A stretch of DNA of 64,000 nucleotides from Halopseudomonas xiamenensis (GTDB lineage: Bacteria; Pseudomonadota; Gammaproteobacteria; Pseudomonadales; Pseudomonadaceae): NCBI RefSeq assembly GCF_014219065.1, contig NZ_JACLGO010000006.1:62001-126000 (forward strand). Direction: 5' to 3'. The first letter of the stretch is position 1. Every line of letters starts with the position of its first letter. Shown here piece after piece: positions 36,814 to 48,370 of this stretch. Below the pieces are notes generated by a model. The model searched no databases and had not been told where the DNA came from. It saw only the letters and a list, made by a program, of their open reading frames with translations. The position numbers and the translations under genes are program-made.

Positions 36814-37020
36814 ATGGCAACTGGTACAGTTAAGTGGTTCAACGACACCAAAGGCTTCGGCTTCATTACTCCGGACGGCGGCGGTGACGATCTGTTCGCC
36901 CACTTCTCCGAGATCAAGGTTCAGGGCTTCAAATCCCTTGCCGAGAACCAGAAGGTGTCTTTCGACATCACTACTGGTCCTAAGGGCAAGCAAGCTGCGA
37001 ACATTCAGATCATCGGCTAA
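36814..37020 (+). CDS. Cold-shock domain protein (CspA family)
   Basis: A 68-residue single-stranded nucleic-acid-binding protein. RNP1 is KGFGFITPD (about 14-22) and RNP2 DLFAHFSEI (about 27-35), with the usual [18 protein letters not shown] start. Such proteins melt RNA structure at low temperature, though several are made constitutively. The long AT-rich leader points to the cold-regulated CspA/CapB type, but the sequence alone cannot decide. A strong terminator follows. Confidence 0.96.
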   Translation: MATGTVKWFNDTKGFGFITPDGGGDDLFAHFSEIKVQGFKSLAENQKVSFDITTGPKGKQAANIQIIG

Positions 37021-37035
37021 TCCCGATTTCTGAAC

Positions 37036-37063
37036 AGAAAACCCGGCCTTGGCCGGGTTTTCT
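37036..37063 (+). terminator. Rho-independent terminator of the cold-shock gene
   Basis: AGAAAACCCGGCC, TT, GGCCGGGTTTTCT: a nearly loop-free perfect inverted repeat, effective stem CCCGG/CCGGG, followed by TTTTCTTGTTT. It starts 15 bp after the stop codon. Confidence 0.9.
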
Positions 37064-37212
37064 TGTTTATGCCCTGCCCCAACCAAAAATCACTCGCCTG
37101 CACCGCCCCGACATCGTACCCTATGCTGCAATGACCCGAGGGCGACAGACCTATTCCCAAGCCATTCTGTTCGCAACCTCTATCCAGACGTCCAGATCAA
37201 GAGGTTCTCGCA

Positions 37213-37791
37213 GTGGACAGCACCAACCAGAAACAGACCAATTCACTTCACTTGAGCCTGTTCCGCGCCGCGGAAGCCATCGTCAGCGAACTCGGCGCCT
37301 CACAGCTGACCTTCGCCACGCTCAGCGAACGCACCGGCGTCGATGAGGCCACCCTGAGCACCCTGTTCCCCGACCGTGAAGCCCTGCTGACGGCGATGAT
37401 CGAACACCGCCTGGAACGCTTCCGGGTACGCTGGGGTGCCTATGAGAGTGTTCTGCCCGATGAGCCCATGCGCGAACTCAAGGCCCTGCTGCTGAGCAAC
37501 ATGAGCGAATCCACCGAGGAGAAGAACCTCGACTCGGCGATCTTCGCCGCCGCGGCGAGCAACCCGGCACTGCTGCAGACCACCTCGGACGACGTCCAGG
37601 GGCTGTTCGACATTCTCGAGAAATCACCGCTGGGTCTGGCCCAGGCCGCCGTGCTGTTCTTTTCGGTGCGTGGCTACCGCCTGTTCGAGCAGGTCGGCAT
37701 CTGCCCGATGACCGACAGCCAGCGGACCGAGTTCCAGGAGCAGATCATGCGCCTGGCGCGCATCATGTACGAGCAGAAGAACGAAGAGTAG
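37213..37791 (+). CDS. TetR-family transcriptional regulator
   Basis: A 192-residue regulator. The N-terminal helix-turn-helix is a weak version of the TetR pattern (LTFATLSERTGVDEATLSTLF, about residues 32-52), followed by a helical ligand/dimer domain (ALLLSNMSESTEEKNLDSAIFAAAASNPALLQ). The start is GTG 37213 with AGAGG eight bases upstream. No nearby gene is an obvious target; it ends 6 bp before a convergent membrane-protein gene. No operator palindrome was recognised upstream. Confidence 0.8.
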   Translation: MDSTNQKQTNSLHLSLFRAAEAIVSELGASQLTFATLSERTGVDEATLSTLFPDREALLTAMIEHRLERFRVRWGAYESVLPDEPMRELKALLLSNMSESTEEKNLDSAIFAAAASNPALLQTTSDDVQGLFDILEKSPLGLAQAAVLFFSVRGYRLFEQVGICPMTDSQRTEFQEQIMRLARIMYEQKNEE

Positions 37792-37797
37792 AAACGC

Positions 37798-38163
37798 TCA
37801 GGTCGCGGAGCCGCTGCGGCTGCTCCGCCAGTGCCGCCAGCCCAGGCGCAGGCAGGCAAAACCGATATAGGCCAGGGCGGTCAACGCCATCACCAGTGTC
37901 AGCTCACCGAGCAGCTTGGCACCGTTGTCCCCGGTGTCCAGCAACGTATCCAGGGCCCAGCCGATTGCCGCCGGCGCCAGCCAGGGCTCCAGCGGATCGA
38001 TCCGCGCCGGGGTGAACAGGATCACCGCCATCACCAGCCACAGCGGCTCGCGAATGAACCACCATCCGATCCAGCGGGTCAACTGTGTCCAGACCAACCA
38101 GCAACAGGCCGCAGCGGCAAGGTAGATCATCCACACTGTCTGGTATTCCGCCTCGTTGAACAT
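37798..38163 (-). CDS. Small inner-membrane protein, unknown function
   Basis: A 121-residue protein with three to four hydrophobic segments (about 10-30, 38-52, 62-75 and 85-105) and a basic tail (RLGWRHWRSSRSGS). It begins MFNEAEYQTVWMIYLAAAAC, a start I associate with a conserved Pseudomonas protein encoded beside oligopeptidase B. No function is known to me. It is divergent from ptrB with a 66-bp gap that must hold both promoters. Confidence 0.75.
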   Translation of the reverse strand: MFNEAEYQTVWMIYLAAAACCWLVWTQLTRWIGWWFIREPLWLVMAVILFTPARIDPLEPWLAPAAIGWALDTLLDTGDNGAKLLGELTLVMALTALAYIGFACLRLGWRHWRSSRSGSAT

Positions 38164-38229
38164 GCTGTTAACCGGTTGCCAATGAACGAGCGGCTATAAT
38201 AACTTTTTTGTCCCGGGAGTCCTACAGCC

Positions 38230-40239
38230 ATGCCCCTATCAACTCGCCGTGATGCGACGCCTGACCCCTATGCCTGGCTGGAGCAGCGCGACCGCGACGA
38301 AGTGATCAGTCATCTGAATGCCGAGAACAGCCATACCGAGCAATGGCTGAGCACGCACAATGACCAGCGGGCACGCCTGTTCGAGGAAATTCGCGGACGC
38401 ATACGCGAGACAGACCTGTCGCTGCCCGCGGTATGGGGAGCCTGGCTCTATTATCAGCGCACCGAAGCCGGTGCCGAGTATCCACGCTCCTATCGCTGCC
38501 CACGTCCGCAGGACGGCAGCCTGGAAACCGACACCGCACACGAAGAACTGCTGCTGGACATGAACGAGCTGGCCGGCGACGGCTTCCTGCAGCTCGGCGA
38601 CTTCGCGGTCAGCCCGGACCATCAATGGCTGGCCTACAGTCTCGACCGCCAGGGTGACGAAGTGTACTGCCTGTACCTCAAGCACCTGGCCAGCGGCAAT
38701 ATCAGCGAATTGCCGCTGGACCAGGCCGACGGCAGCCTGGTCTGGGCCAATGACAGCGTCACCCTGTTCGCCATCAGCATGGACGAAGCCTCGCGCCCGG
38801 CCACGCTCTGGCGCCTGCAGCTGGGCACGCCACCGGTACGTGTCTACCACGAGGCCGACCAGCGTTTCTATCTGCATGCCTACCGCAGCAGTTCGGAACA
38901 GTGGCTGATCCTGGCCAGCGACAGCAAGAACACCAGCGAGGTGCGCGTGGTTCCGGCCGACCAGCCGGCGGCGGACTGGCAACTGCTCAGCCGCCGCTGC
39001 AACGGCCATGAATATCATGTCGATCACGGTCCACACGGCCTGCTGATCCGCAGCAACGACCGTGGCGAGAACTTTGCCCTGTACCGCACCGATCCCTGCC
39101 ACCCACTGCGGCCGCACTGGGAACTCCTGATCGATGTCGACCCGCAGCGCACCCTGGAACATTTCAGCGTGCAGCAGCATGGTCTGCTGCTGCACTACCG
39201 CGATGCAGGCCTGACCCGCCTGGAAGTGCACCCGCTCGATGGCGAGGCTTACCAGGTGAGCATGCCCGATGCGGTCTACAGCCTGCATGTGCAAGGCGGT
39301 GAGGAATACACCAGCGAATCGATCCGCCTGCGCTACGAGTCGCTCAATCGCCCGGCCCAGGTGCGTGCGCTGCAGTTGGCCAGCGGCACCCAGACCATCC
39401 TCAAGCAGACCCCGGTCGAGGGCCACTTCGACCCCGAGGACTACGAAGTGCGCCGCGAGTGGGCCACCGCAGCGGATGGCACACGCATCCCCATCAGCCT
39501 GGTCGGACGAACGACAGCCCTGGCCGCTCCCGCCCCGCTCTACCTGTATGGCTACGGCGCCTACGGCGCCAGCATGGACCCCTGGTTCTCCCATGCCCGG
39601 CTGTCACTGCTCGACCGTGGCTGGGTATTCGCCATTGCCCATGTGCGCGGCGGCGCGGACATGGGCGAGGCCTGGTACCAGCAGGGCAAGCTGCAGCACA
39701 AGACCAATACCTTCGATGACTTCATCAGCTGCGCCGAACACCTGATCGACAACCAGTATACCGACAGCACCAGACTGGTGATTGCCGGCGGCAGTGCCGG
39801 TGGCCTGCTGATCGGCAACGTCATCAACCAGCGACCCGAACTGTTCGCCGCCGCGGTGGCCGACGTGCCCTTCGTCGATGTATGGAACACCATGAACAAC
39901 CCGTCGCTGCCGCTGACCATCGGCGAGTACGAGGAATGGGGCGACCCGAACGAGCCGGAGGTGGCCGAACGCATCCGCAGCTATGCGCCCTACGAGCAGG
40001 TGCGCGAGCAGGCCTACCCGGCGATGTTCGTGACCAGTGGCTACCATGACATGCGTGTGCAGTACTGGGAAGCGGCCAAGTGGGTCGCCAAGTTGCGCCA
40101 TAGCAAGACCGATGACCGCCCCCTGCTGTTGCGCACCCAGATGAGCGCCGGGCACGGCGGCGCCAGCGGTCGCTACCAGTCGATGAAGGAGCTGGCCGAG
40201 GAGTACAGCTTCCTGCTGGCGGTCATCGGCAAACACTAG
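38230..40239 (+). CDS. ptrB: Oligopeptidase B (prolyl-oligopeptidase family S9A)
   Basis: Cytoplasmic serine peptidase that cuts short peptides after arginine or lysine. 669 residues, near the usual 680. The N-terminal seven-bladed propeller begins at about residue 70, and the alpha/beta-hydrolase domain has LYGYGAYGASMDPWFS, the nucleophile in GGSAGGLLIGNV (about 517-523) and the catalytic histidine in GHGGASGRYQSM (about 641). The N terminus is slightly shorter than in E. coli PtrB. GGGAG lies ten bases upstream of the ATG. Confidence 0.95.
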   Translation: MPLSTRRDATPDPYAWLEQRDRDEVISHLNAENSHTEQWLSTHNDQRARLFEEIRGRIRETDLSLPAVWGAWLYYQRTEAGAEYPRSYRCPRPQDGSLETDTAHEELLLDMNELAGDGFLQLGDFAVSPDHQWLAYSLDRQGDEVYCLYLKHLASGNISELPLDQADGSLVWANDSVTLFAISMDEASRPATLWRLQLGTPPVRVYHEADQRFYLHAYRSSSEQWLILASDSKNTSEVRVVPADQPAADWQLLSRRCNGHEYHVDHGPHGLLIRSNDRGENFALYRTDPCHPLRPHWELLIDVDPQRTLEHFSVQQHGLLLHYRDAGLTRLEVHPLDGEAYQVSMPDAVYSLHVQGGEEYTSESIRLRYESLNRPAQVRALQLASGTQTILKQTPVEGHFDPEDYEVRREWATAADGTRIPISLVGRTTALAAPAPLYLYGYGAYGASMDPWFSHARLSLLDRGWVFAIAHVRGGADMGEAWYQQGKLQHKTNTFDDFISCAEHLIDNQYTDSTRLVIAGGSAGGLLIGNVINQRPELFAAAVADVPFVDVWNTMNNPSLPLTIGEYEEWGDPNEPEVAERIRSYAPYEQVREQAYPAMFVTSGYHDMRVQYWEAAKWVAKLRHSKTDDRPLLLRTQMSAGHGGASGRYQSMKELAEEYSFLLAVIGKH

Positions 40240-40315
40240 CCATGGGGTGCCCATTGAAATAACCGCCAACAGGCACCACCTTGGTAGAGACTACAGTTCA
40301 CACTAAGGGTGCTTC

Positions 40316-42715
<2,400 letters not shown>

Positions 42716-42720
42716 ATGCA

Positions 42721-42746
42721 CAAGGGCGGCCCGCGGGCCGCCCTTG
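42721..42746. terminator. Strong hairpin between lon and the FimV-like gene
   Basis: CAAGGGCGGCCCG followed directly by its complement CGGGCCGCCCTTG, giving about ten stacked pairs with a short loop. It begins five bases after the protease stop and precedes the convergent FimV-like stop by 20 bp. GC-rich without a T run. Confidence 0.65.
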
Positions 42747-42766
42747 CTGCACTACCCTGCCGCCTG

Positions 42767-44638
42767 TCAGCTGTTGCTGCCGGGGTTCGATGCCGGTGCG
42801 AAATGATCGGCAAAGCCTTCGTCCAGCTCCCCGACCTCGGGGAAGTCCTTGAGGTTGCTTTCGAACGGCTCCGACAGCGCCACCTGTTCCGCCACCTGGG
42901 GCTTGGGATTATCGACATCCAGCTGATCGATCAAGTCCCAGTCCGCATCCAGCTCGAAACTGTCCAGGTCCAGCGCAACGCTATCGGCACTCTCGTCCAG
43001 CAGCGCCGCTGGCGCTTCCTGCAGCGGCTCGACCGGGCCCGACTGCCGGGGACGCTGCTGTTCCATCTGCGGGAAGCGCGCCTTCAACTGATCGACGCGA
43101 GCCCGGTCGCCGCCCATTTCCAGCACCAGCGCTTCCTGCTCAGCGAAGGCTGTGGCATCTCCCAGCTCAGCCAGCACTGCCAGTTGGCGCTGGCGCAGGT
43201 CGACACGCTGCGGCTCGGCATTGATCGCCTTGTCCAGCAGGTCCCGCGCCTCGACCAGCCGGCCATAGGTGATGTACAGCTCGACGCCTTCCAGCGGGTC
43301 CGCGGTCTTGCTGCCGGGCATGGCCACCGGTTCGGGCGTCGGGCTGCGGAGCGCTACCACCGGCTCGGGCTCCGGGCCGCGGCGCAGCCGCAGGATGATG
43401 GTCCCGGCAATGAGTACCAGCAGGGCCAGCAGGGCCGGCCACCAGTTCATGATGGACGGCTGCGGCTCGACGGCGGGCGGTGCCAGCTCCGCCGATGGCT
43501 GCTGCGCCTCGACGGCACCCGGTACTGCCGGGCCGTCGGCATCCGGCAGCAGCACGCCCGCCTGCGCCGAGGCGCTGGAGAAACGAGTAGCTTCATCCGC
43601 CTGCACCACGGCCGGTACGGCAGCAAGCTGGGCATCCCGCGCCCGGCGCATGACATCCAGCTCCGCCTGCAGGCTGGCGATCTGCCGGTCGCGGGTATCC
43701 AGCTCCGCCAGCAAGACGTTGAAACGCGACTCCAGCACGCCCAGGCGGTTCTTCAGTTCCTCGTTTTCCAGTGCCGCGGCCTGCAAGGCAGGCTCCTCGA
43801 TGCGCAGGCGATCGGATTGCCCCGCGTGAGCCGGTAACGGCGCGGCGACAGCCGGCAGTACCTCGCGGCCAGTACTGACGGGGGCCACGGGAGTGCTGCC
43901 GGCAACGCTGGCGGGTGAGCCACCGACCTGCTCTACGGTAGGCAGGATCAGCGTCCGGCCGGTACGCAGGCGATCCATATCGCCATCGACGAAGGCATCC
44001 GGATTGAGCGCGCGGATGGCCAGCATCTGCGTGCGCACCGCTACCGACTCGTCAGGTCGGGTTGCCGAGGCGATCGACCACAGGCTGTCGCCGCTGGCGG
44101 TCTGGTACTGACCGGCTCCCACCTGCGGCTGCAACGCCGGCAGGCTTGGCTGGACGCGCGGCGACGGCGCAGGCGTGGCCACCACGGGCACCGCCACCGG
44201 CTGCGGCAGGACCGTCGCCTCCATGATCGGTGTCGGCTGGTACAGGGGCGGGTCCAGCAGCAGTGTGTACTCACGCAGCAACAGACCGCCGGGGCGATGC
44301 AGCTGGACCAGGAAGTTGAGGTAAGGCTCGTTGACCGGCCGGTTGGATTCCACCCGCACCGCCAGTTGCTGACCAAGCATCACCGGCGTGAAGCGCAGGT
44401 CAGTGAGAAAATGAGGACGCTCGATACCGACCCGGGAAAACGCCTCGGCATCCGCCAGGGAGATACGCACGTCGCCGGGCTGCAGCCCTTGCGCCCCGTT
44501 CAGACTGATGGTCGCCCTGAGCGGCTGGTGCAGCGCCGACTCCAGCTGCAACTCGCCGAGCCCCAGCGCATGACTGACGCCTGCATAGAGGACTGCAAGA
44601 GAAGTCATTCCCGCGATTATCTGCCGATGGACGTCCAT
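42767..44638 (-). CDS. Short FimV/HubP-like LysM protein
   Basis: A 623-residue membrane-anchored protein; P. aeruginosa FimV is about 920. After a signal segment comes the FimV N-terminal domain (GLGELQLESALHQPLRATISL), a LysM domain (about 172-228, ASGDSLWSIASATRPD... LILP), a coiled coil (ENEELKNRLGVLESRF), one membrane segment (about 400-420, WWPALLALLVLIAGTIIL) and an acidic cytoplasmic tail with TPR-like helices. FimV/HubP proteins organise the cell pole for pili and secretion. The location, between lon and cmoA rather than by truA, suggests a second paralogue. ATG 44638 has GGAAGG five bases upstream. Confidence 0.85.
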   Translation of the reverse strand: MDVHRQIIAGMTSLAVLYAGVSHALGLGELQLESALHQPLRATISLNGAQGLQPGDVRISLADAEAFSRVGIERPHFLTDLRFTPVMLGQQLAVRVESNRPVNEPYLNFLVQLHRPGGLLLREYTLLLDPPLYQPTPIMEATVLPQPVAVPVVATPAPSPRVQPSLPALQPQVGAGQYQTASGDSLWSIASATRPDESVAVRTQMLAIRALNPDAFVDGDMDRLRTGRTLILPTVEQVGGSPASVAGSTPVAPVSTGREVLPAVAAPLPAHAGQSDRLRIEEPALQAAALENEELKNRLGVLESRFNVLLAELDTRDRQIASLQAELDVMRRARDAQLAAVPAVVQADEATRFSSASAQAGVLLPDADGPAVPGAVEAQQPSAELAPPAVEPQPSIMNWWPALLALLVLIAGTIILRLRRGPEPEPVVALRSPTPEPVAMPGSKTADPLEGVELYITYGRLVEARDLLDKAINAEPQRVDLRQRQLAVLAELGDATAFAEQEALVLEMGGDRARVDQLKARFPQMEQQRPRQSGPVEPLQEAPAALLDESADSVALDLDSFELDADWDLIDQLDVDNPKPQVAEQVALSEPFESNLKDFPEVGELDEGFADHFAPASNPGSNS

Positions 44639-44897
44639 TTCAGCCTTCCTTGTATTGGTTGATGACTGCGGGCTTGAGCGCAGGACAGCCTGCATCAAGC
44701 CATTATTATGCCACCACATTCGGCAATGCGAATACCGACCCGGCATATTATCGTCAAAGAAATCACGAACTTCCTGGAAAAATGGAAATAAGGTCATTTT
44801 ATTGACAAGCGGTAGCCCCACCAGGCGAACGCGGCTGACCCTAAAACCCACTGCATTGATGTAAAATGACGACTTTGCCGACTCAGCCGGACCTCCC

Positions 44898-45638
44898 ATG
44901 ACCGATGTAGACAAGCTGTTCGCAGCACCGCTGCCGCAGGTAAGCGACTTCGTTTTCGATCACAACGTGGCGCGGGTGTTTCCCGACATGATCAAGCGTT
45001 CGATTCCGGGCTACCCGACCATCGTGGAGAACATCGGCGTGATCGCTGCCCAGTATGCCCAGCCGAATACGCTGATCTACGATCTGGGCTGCTCACTGGG
45101 CGCAGCGACCCAGTCCATGCGCCGGCATCTGCGCAGCGAAGGTTGCCGGATCATCGCGGTGGACAATGCCGAGGCCATGACCCAACGCTGCCAGGAGTAT
45201 CTCAGCGCTCAGGATTCGATGATCGAGGAGCTGGTGCCGGCCAGTGTCGTGCATGGCGATATCCTCGAACTGGAGCTGCAACCCTGCTCGGTGGTGGTGA
45301 TGAACTTCACCCTGCAATTCATTGCCCCGGAGCGTCGACTGAAACTGCTGAGCAGCATCCGTCAGGCGCTACTGCCCGGCGGCGTGCTGATCCTCTCGGA
45401 AAAGTTCCGTTTCACCGAGCCGGCCGTGCAACATCATCTGGAGCAGGTGCATTGGGCCTTCAAGCGCGCCAATGGCTACAGCGACCTGGAAATCGCCCAG
45501 AAGCGCAGCGCCATCGAGAACATCATGCTGCTGGATACGCCCCAGGCACACCTCGAACGCCTGCAGGCCGCCGGCTTCAGCCAGGCCTACAACTGGTTCC
45601 AGTGCTTCAACTTCGGCTCGATAATGGCCCACGCGTGA
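44898..45638 (+). CDS. cmoA: CmoA, carboxy-S-adenosylmethionine synthase
   Basis: Makes carboxy-SAM from SAM and prephenate; the first step toward the cmo5U34 wobble modification of tRNA. 246 residues with the methyltransferase fold: [19 protein letters not shown] near residue 56, then [11 protein letters not shown] and [11 protein letters not shown]. Its stop overlaps the GTG of cmoB (GTGA), so the two are coupled. Upstream to the divergent FimV-like gene, 259 bp contain no other gene; a TTGACA (44802) and a TAAAAT (44862) are not at a standard spacing. Confidence 0.95.
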   Translation: MTDVDKLFAAPLPQVSDFVFDHNVARVFPDMIKRSIPGYPTIVENIGVIAAQYAQPNTLIYDLGCSLGAATQSMRRHLRSEGCRIIAVDNAEAMTQRCQEYLSAQDSMIEELVPASVVHGDILELELQPCSVVVMNFTLQFIAPERRLKLLSSIRQALLPGGVLILSEKFRFTEPAVQHHLEQVHWAFKRANGYSDLEIAQKRSAIENIMLLDTPQAHLERLQAAGFSQAYNWFQCFNFGSIMAHA

Positions 45639-46606
45639 TCGACTATACCCCTCTCTATCAGACCCTGAACGGCACCCCCCTGGAGCACTGGCTGGATGAC
45701 CTGCCGCTCGCGCTGCAGCAGCGCCTCGAGCAGGCCCGCCGGCATGGCGACCTGCCCCGCTGGCAGGCCTGCCTGGAACAACTGCCCGATTGCCGGCCCG
45801 GCTTGATCGACCTGCACGCTGGCGTGCGTATCGGCCAGCCCGACGAGCTGGACAGCCAGCAACAGCAGCAGCTGCTGGCGGCACTGCAGGGCCTGCATCC
45901 CTGGCGCAAGGGACCGTTCGAGCTGTTCGGCGTGCATATCGATACCGAGTGGCGTTCCGACTGGAAGTGGCAGCGGGTCGCACCGCACCTCGACCTCGCC
46001 GGCAAGCGGATACTGGATGTGGGTTGCGGCAACGGCTATCACATGTGGCGCATGTGGCAGGACGGCGCCCAGCTGGTCATCGGCGTGGACCCGAACCTGC
46101 TGTTCCTGACCCAGTTCGAAGCCATCCGTCGCTATTTGCCAGAGGCGCCGGTATGGCAGTTGCCCTTTACCCTGGAGGACCTGCCCGAACCCAGCGCCGG
46201 CTTTGATTGCGTGTTTTCCATGGGCGTGCTGTACCACCGCCGCGCACCACTGGACCACCTGCTGCAGCTGAAGGCCTGCCTGCGCCCCGGCGGCCAACTG
46301 GTGCTGGAGACCCTGGTGATCGAGGGTGATGAGCAACAATGCCTGATCCCCGAGGACCGTTATGCACAGATGCGCAACGTCTGGTTCCTGCCCTCGGTGG
46401 CCATGCTCGAGCGCTTCCTGCGGCGCTGCGGCTATGCTGATGTACGCTGTGTCGATCTGAACCGCACCAGCGTGCAGGAACAACGCAGTACCGAATGGAT
46501 GCGTTTCCAGTCCCTGCCGGAGTTTCTCGATGCGGACAATCCGGCGCTGACCTGTGAAGGTTATCCGGCGCCGCTGCGCGCCACCCTGCTGGCGACGCGC
46601 CCCTGA
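45635..46606 (+). CDS. cmoB: CmoB, tRNA U34 carboxymethyltransferase
   Basis: Transfers the carboxymethyl group from carboxy-SAM to 5-hydroxyuridine at position 34 of several tRNAs. 323 residues, exactly the family length when started at GTG 45635, which overlaps the cmoA stop by four bases. SAM site [16 protein letters not shown] near residue 126, then [16 protein letters not shown] and the conserved WLPSV-like [12 protein letters not shown]. Longer upstream readings in this frame are the shadow of cmoA. Confidence 0.96.
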   Translation: MIDYTPLYQTLNGTPLEHWLDDLPLALQQRLEQARRHGDLPRWQACLEQLPDCRPGLIDLHAGVRIGQPDELDSQQQQQLLAALQGLHPWRKGPFELFGVHIDTEWRSDWKWQRVAPHLDLAGKRILDVGCGNGYHMWRMWQDGAQLVIGVDPNLLFLTQFEAIRRYLPEAPVWQLPFTLEDLPEPSAGFDCVFSMGVLYHRRAPLDHLLQLKACLRPGGQLVLETLVIEGDEQQCLIPEDRYAQMRNVWFLPSVAMLERFLRRCGYADVRCVDLNRTSVQEQRSTEWMRFQSLPEFLDADNPALTCEGYPAPLRATLLATRP

Positions 46607-46627
46607 GTCACGGAAAGTTGCGGGGGC

Positions 46628-47422
46628 TCAGCCGAATACGGTGACGGTCTGCCGACTGATGGCCAGCAACTGATCGTCCTGGTTCCAGATCATCGCCGAG
46701 GTATGGCCGTAGCCGTCGCGGGCGTACTCGACCTCGGCGCGGTATTTCAGCCAGCCAGTATTGGCCACCACGGGCTGCGGCTGGATGAACTCGATGGTCC
46801 AGGTCAGCGAACTGGCCGGCGCCCGCCGCTGCAGGTGCGGCAGGATCGCCGGCGGCCAGACGTCCACCAATCCCAGGATATGTCCCTCATGGATCTCGCC
46901 CTCATCCCCGGCGAAGCGCATCCAGCCACCCATTTCCCGTTTACGGCTGTTGCTGAAGGGTAAGTCACCGATACCCCAGCGGGTTTCGAAATGCTGCAGG
47001 AAGATCGGGAACAGCCCTTCGATATAGGGGACCTGGGTGCACTCCTCGGGCGCCTTGATCACCGGTGCCGGTTCGGCATCCACCGCCACCACGGATTCAC
47101 GCGCAGCGCCAAAACTGCCCTGCACCACGCACATCACCTCACCGTTCTGCGTGGCCATGCCCAGCATCTGGGTCACCGCCTTGCCCTGGCGCAGCACCCG
47201 GGCCTCGACCTGCATTTCCAGCTCGGTTGCCACCGGCCCGACGAAGGTGATCGCCAACGAGCGTACCGGACGCTCCGGCCCGGCCTTGGCCCGCATTCCC
47301 TCATATACCAGGGCCGCCACCAGGCCACCGTAGCCGGCGCGCCCCTGAGCCCAGTCGGCGGGCAGGGTAATGCTGTTGTCAGCAGAATCGGCAAGGGCAG
47401 CGAGAAGGTCAGCAAAAGTCAT
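46628..47422 (-). CDS. Acyl-CoA thioesterase, TesB/hotdog family
   Basis: A 264-residue thioesterase with two hotdog halves. The N-terminal half holds GRAGYGGLVAALVYEGMRA and PVRSLAITFVGPVA; the C-terminal half holds SLTWTIEFIQPQPV and YGHTSAMIWNQDDQLLAISRQT, typical of TesB-like proteins of actinobacterial type. It would hydrolyse acyl-CoA to free acid and CoA; the preferred chain is unknown. Convergent with cmoB. The 190 bp upstream contains a repeat. Confidence 0.85.
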   Translation of the reverse strand: MTFADLLAALADSADNSITLPADWAQGRAGYGGLVAALVYEGMRAKAGPERPVRSLAITFVGPVATELEMQVEARVLRQGKAVTQMLGMATQNGEVMCVVQGSFGAARESVVAVDAEPAPVIKAPEECTQVPYIEGLFPIFLQHFETRWGIGDLPFSNSRKREMGGWMRFAGDEGEIHEGHILGLVDVWPPAILPHLQRRAPASSLTWTIEFIQPQPVVANTGWLKYRAEVEYARDGYGHTSAMIWNQDDQLLAISRQTVTVFG

Positions 47423-47572
47423 GGAATTGTCTCGTAAATCAGGATGTTGCCATCATATGGTATCCACCGGGCCAGACAACCCCGGCGCCAACGCATCATG
47501 GCGATGAATAGTTGGTCATGCCACCTCCGTCCGGTCCCGGCGCCTGAAACAATACGGGATCGCTCTGACCTC

Positions 47573-47657
47573 GTCATCCTTCGCGCAGGCGAAGGATCCA
47601 CCGACCACTCCGAGTCAACCGGCACATCCTGGATCCTTCGCCTGCGCGAAGGATGAC
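47573..47657. repeat. 28-bp perfect inverted repeat
   Basis: The arm GTCATCCTTCGCGCAGGCG + AAGGATCCA (47573-47600) returns exactly as its reverse complement at 47630-47657, with a 29-base spacer. Each arm also contains its own small palindrome (CCTTCGC-GCAG-GCGAAGG). The sequence type resembles the dispersed GTCATCC/GTCATTCC-type repeats seen in many proteobacteria, which are thought to be small mobile elements without their own transposase. It overlaps the 3' end of the next gene. Confidence 0.85.
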
Positions 47658-48370
47658 GGTGAGGAGAAAGGTGGCGGTGTCATGCGAACAGCATTACGGC
47701 GCAGGCCGCAGATCCAGCCCAGGGCAAACCAGCCCGGAGGGATATCCGGCCAGTCATCCTCGCCCAAGCCGGCCAGGTCGAAGCCCGGAACACCCGCACG
47801 AGCCAGCAACCGTTGCTGCCACCAGAGCAGGCAGGCACCAGCGCCCGGCGCATGCAGGTTGGCCATGTCGGTACGCAGGCGCATCGGCAGAGACTCGAAC
47901 AACAGCGCATCGATAGCCGGAAAGATCTTGCGCTCGTTGTCCAGATAGGCGCTGCGGGCAGCCGGTTGCAACTCCAGCAACCGGGCGAGGATTTCCAGCT
48001 GGGCAGCGTATTCGTGGTGGCTGTGCAGCGGGTCCAGACGCTGGCGCCAATCCAGTTGCTGGCGCTCCACCGCCTCGGCCAGAGTCAACGCTCCTGCCGC
48101 TGGAGCGTCCAGCAGGCTGCCAAGCAACTGGCGTTGCTGCAGCGGTAAATCCTGCAGCAGCAGGACCAGTTCTGCGGTGCTGGAGCCAGGCTGTGGCTGC
48201 CAGCGGCTGGCATTGCCCTCGGCCAGTTGCCCTGTACGCTGGCAGCGCGCCGCCCAACCGGCCGGCAGCAATTGCTCGCGCAGCGCCAGCCAGTGCTCCT
48301 GCAGCTTGTCCTTGCGTCCGTTGAACCAGCGCTCCAGCTGCCAGCGCCGGCGCGATTTATACCCGGCCAT
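47615..48370 (-). CDS. Unknown protein encoded after ycjX-ycjF, tail provided by a repeat
   Basis: A 251-residue protein that I do not recognise. It is rich in leucine, glutamine and tryptophan, predicted helical (MAGYKSRRRWQLERWFNGRK start; LVLLLQDLPLQQRQLLGSLL; LLWWQQRLLARAGVPGFDL), and has a short hydrophobic stretch near its end (GWFALGWICGL). It overlaps ycjF by 14 bases, so it is likely made with YcjX and YcjF. The last 15 or so residues (SSFAQAKDPGCAG) are encoded by the right arm and spacer of an inverted repeat, so the original stop has probably been lost to that insertion. Confidence 0.7.
   Translation of the reverse strand: MAGYKSRRRWQLERWFNGRKDKLQEHWLALREQLLPAGWAARCQRTGQLAEGNASRWQPQPGSSTAELVLLLQDLPLQQRQLLGSLLDAPAAGALTLAEAVERQQLDWRQRLDPLHSHHEYAAQLEILARLLELQPAARSAYLDNERKIFPAIDALLFESLPMRLRTDMANLHAPGAGACLLWWQQRLLARAGVPGFDLAGLGEDDWPDIPPGWFALGWICGLRRNAVRMTPPPFSSPSSFAQAKDPGCAG

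Noticed and set aside
45143-45634. Long N-terminal extension of cmoB
   Set aside because: This is the alternative frame of cmoA; GTG 45635 gives exactly the family length and overlaps the cmoA stop.
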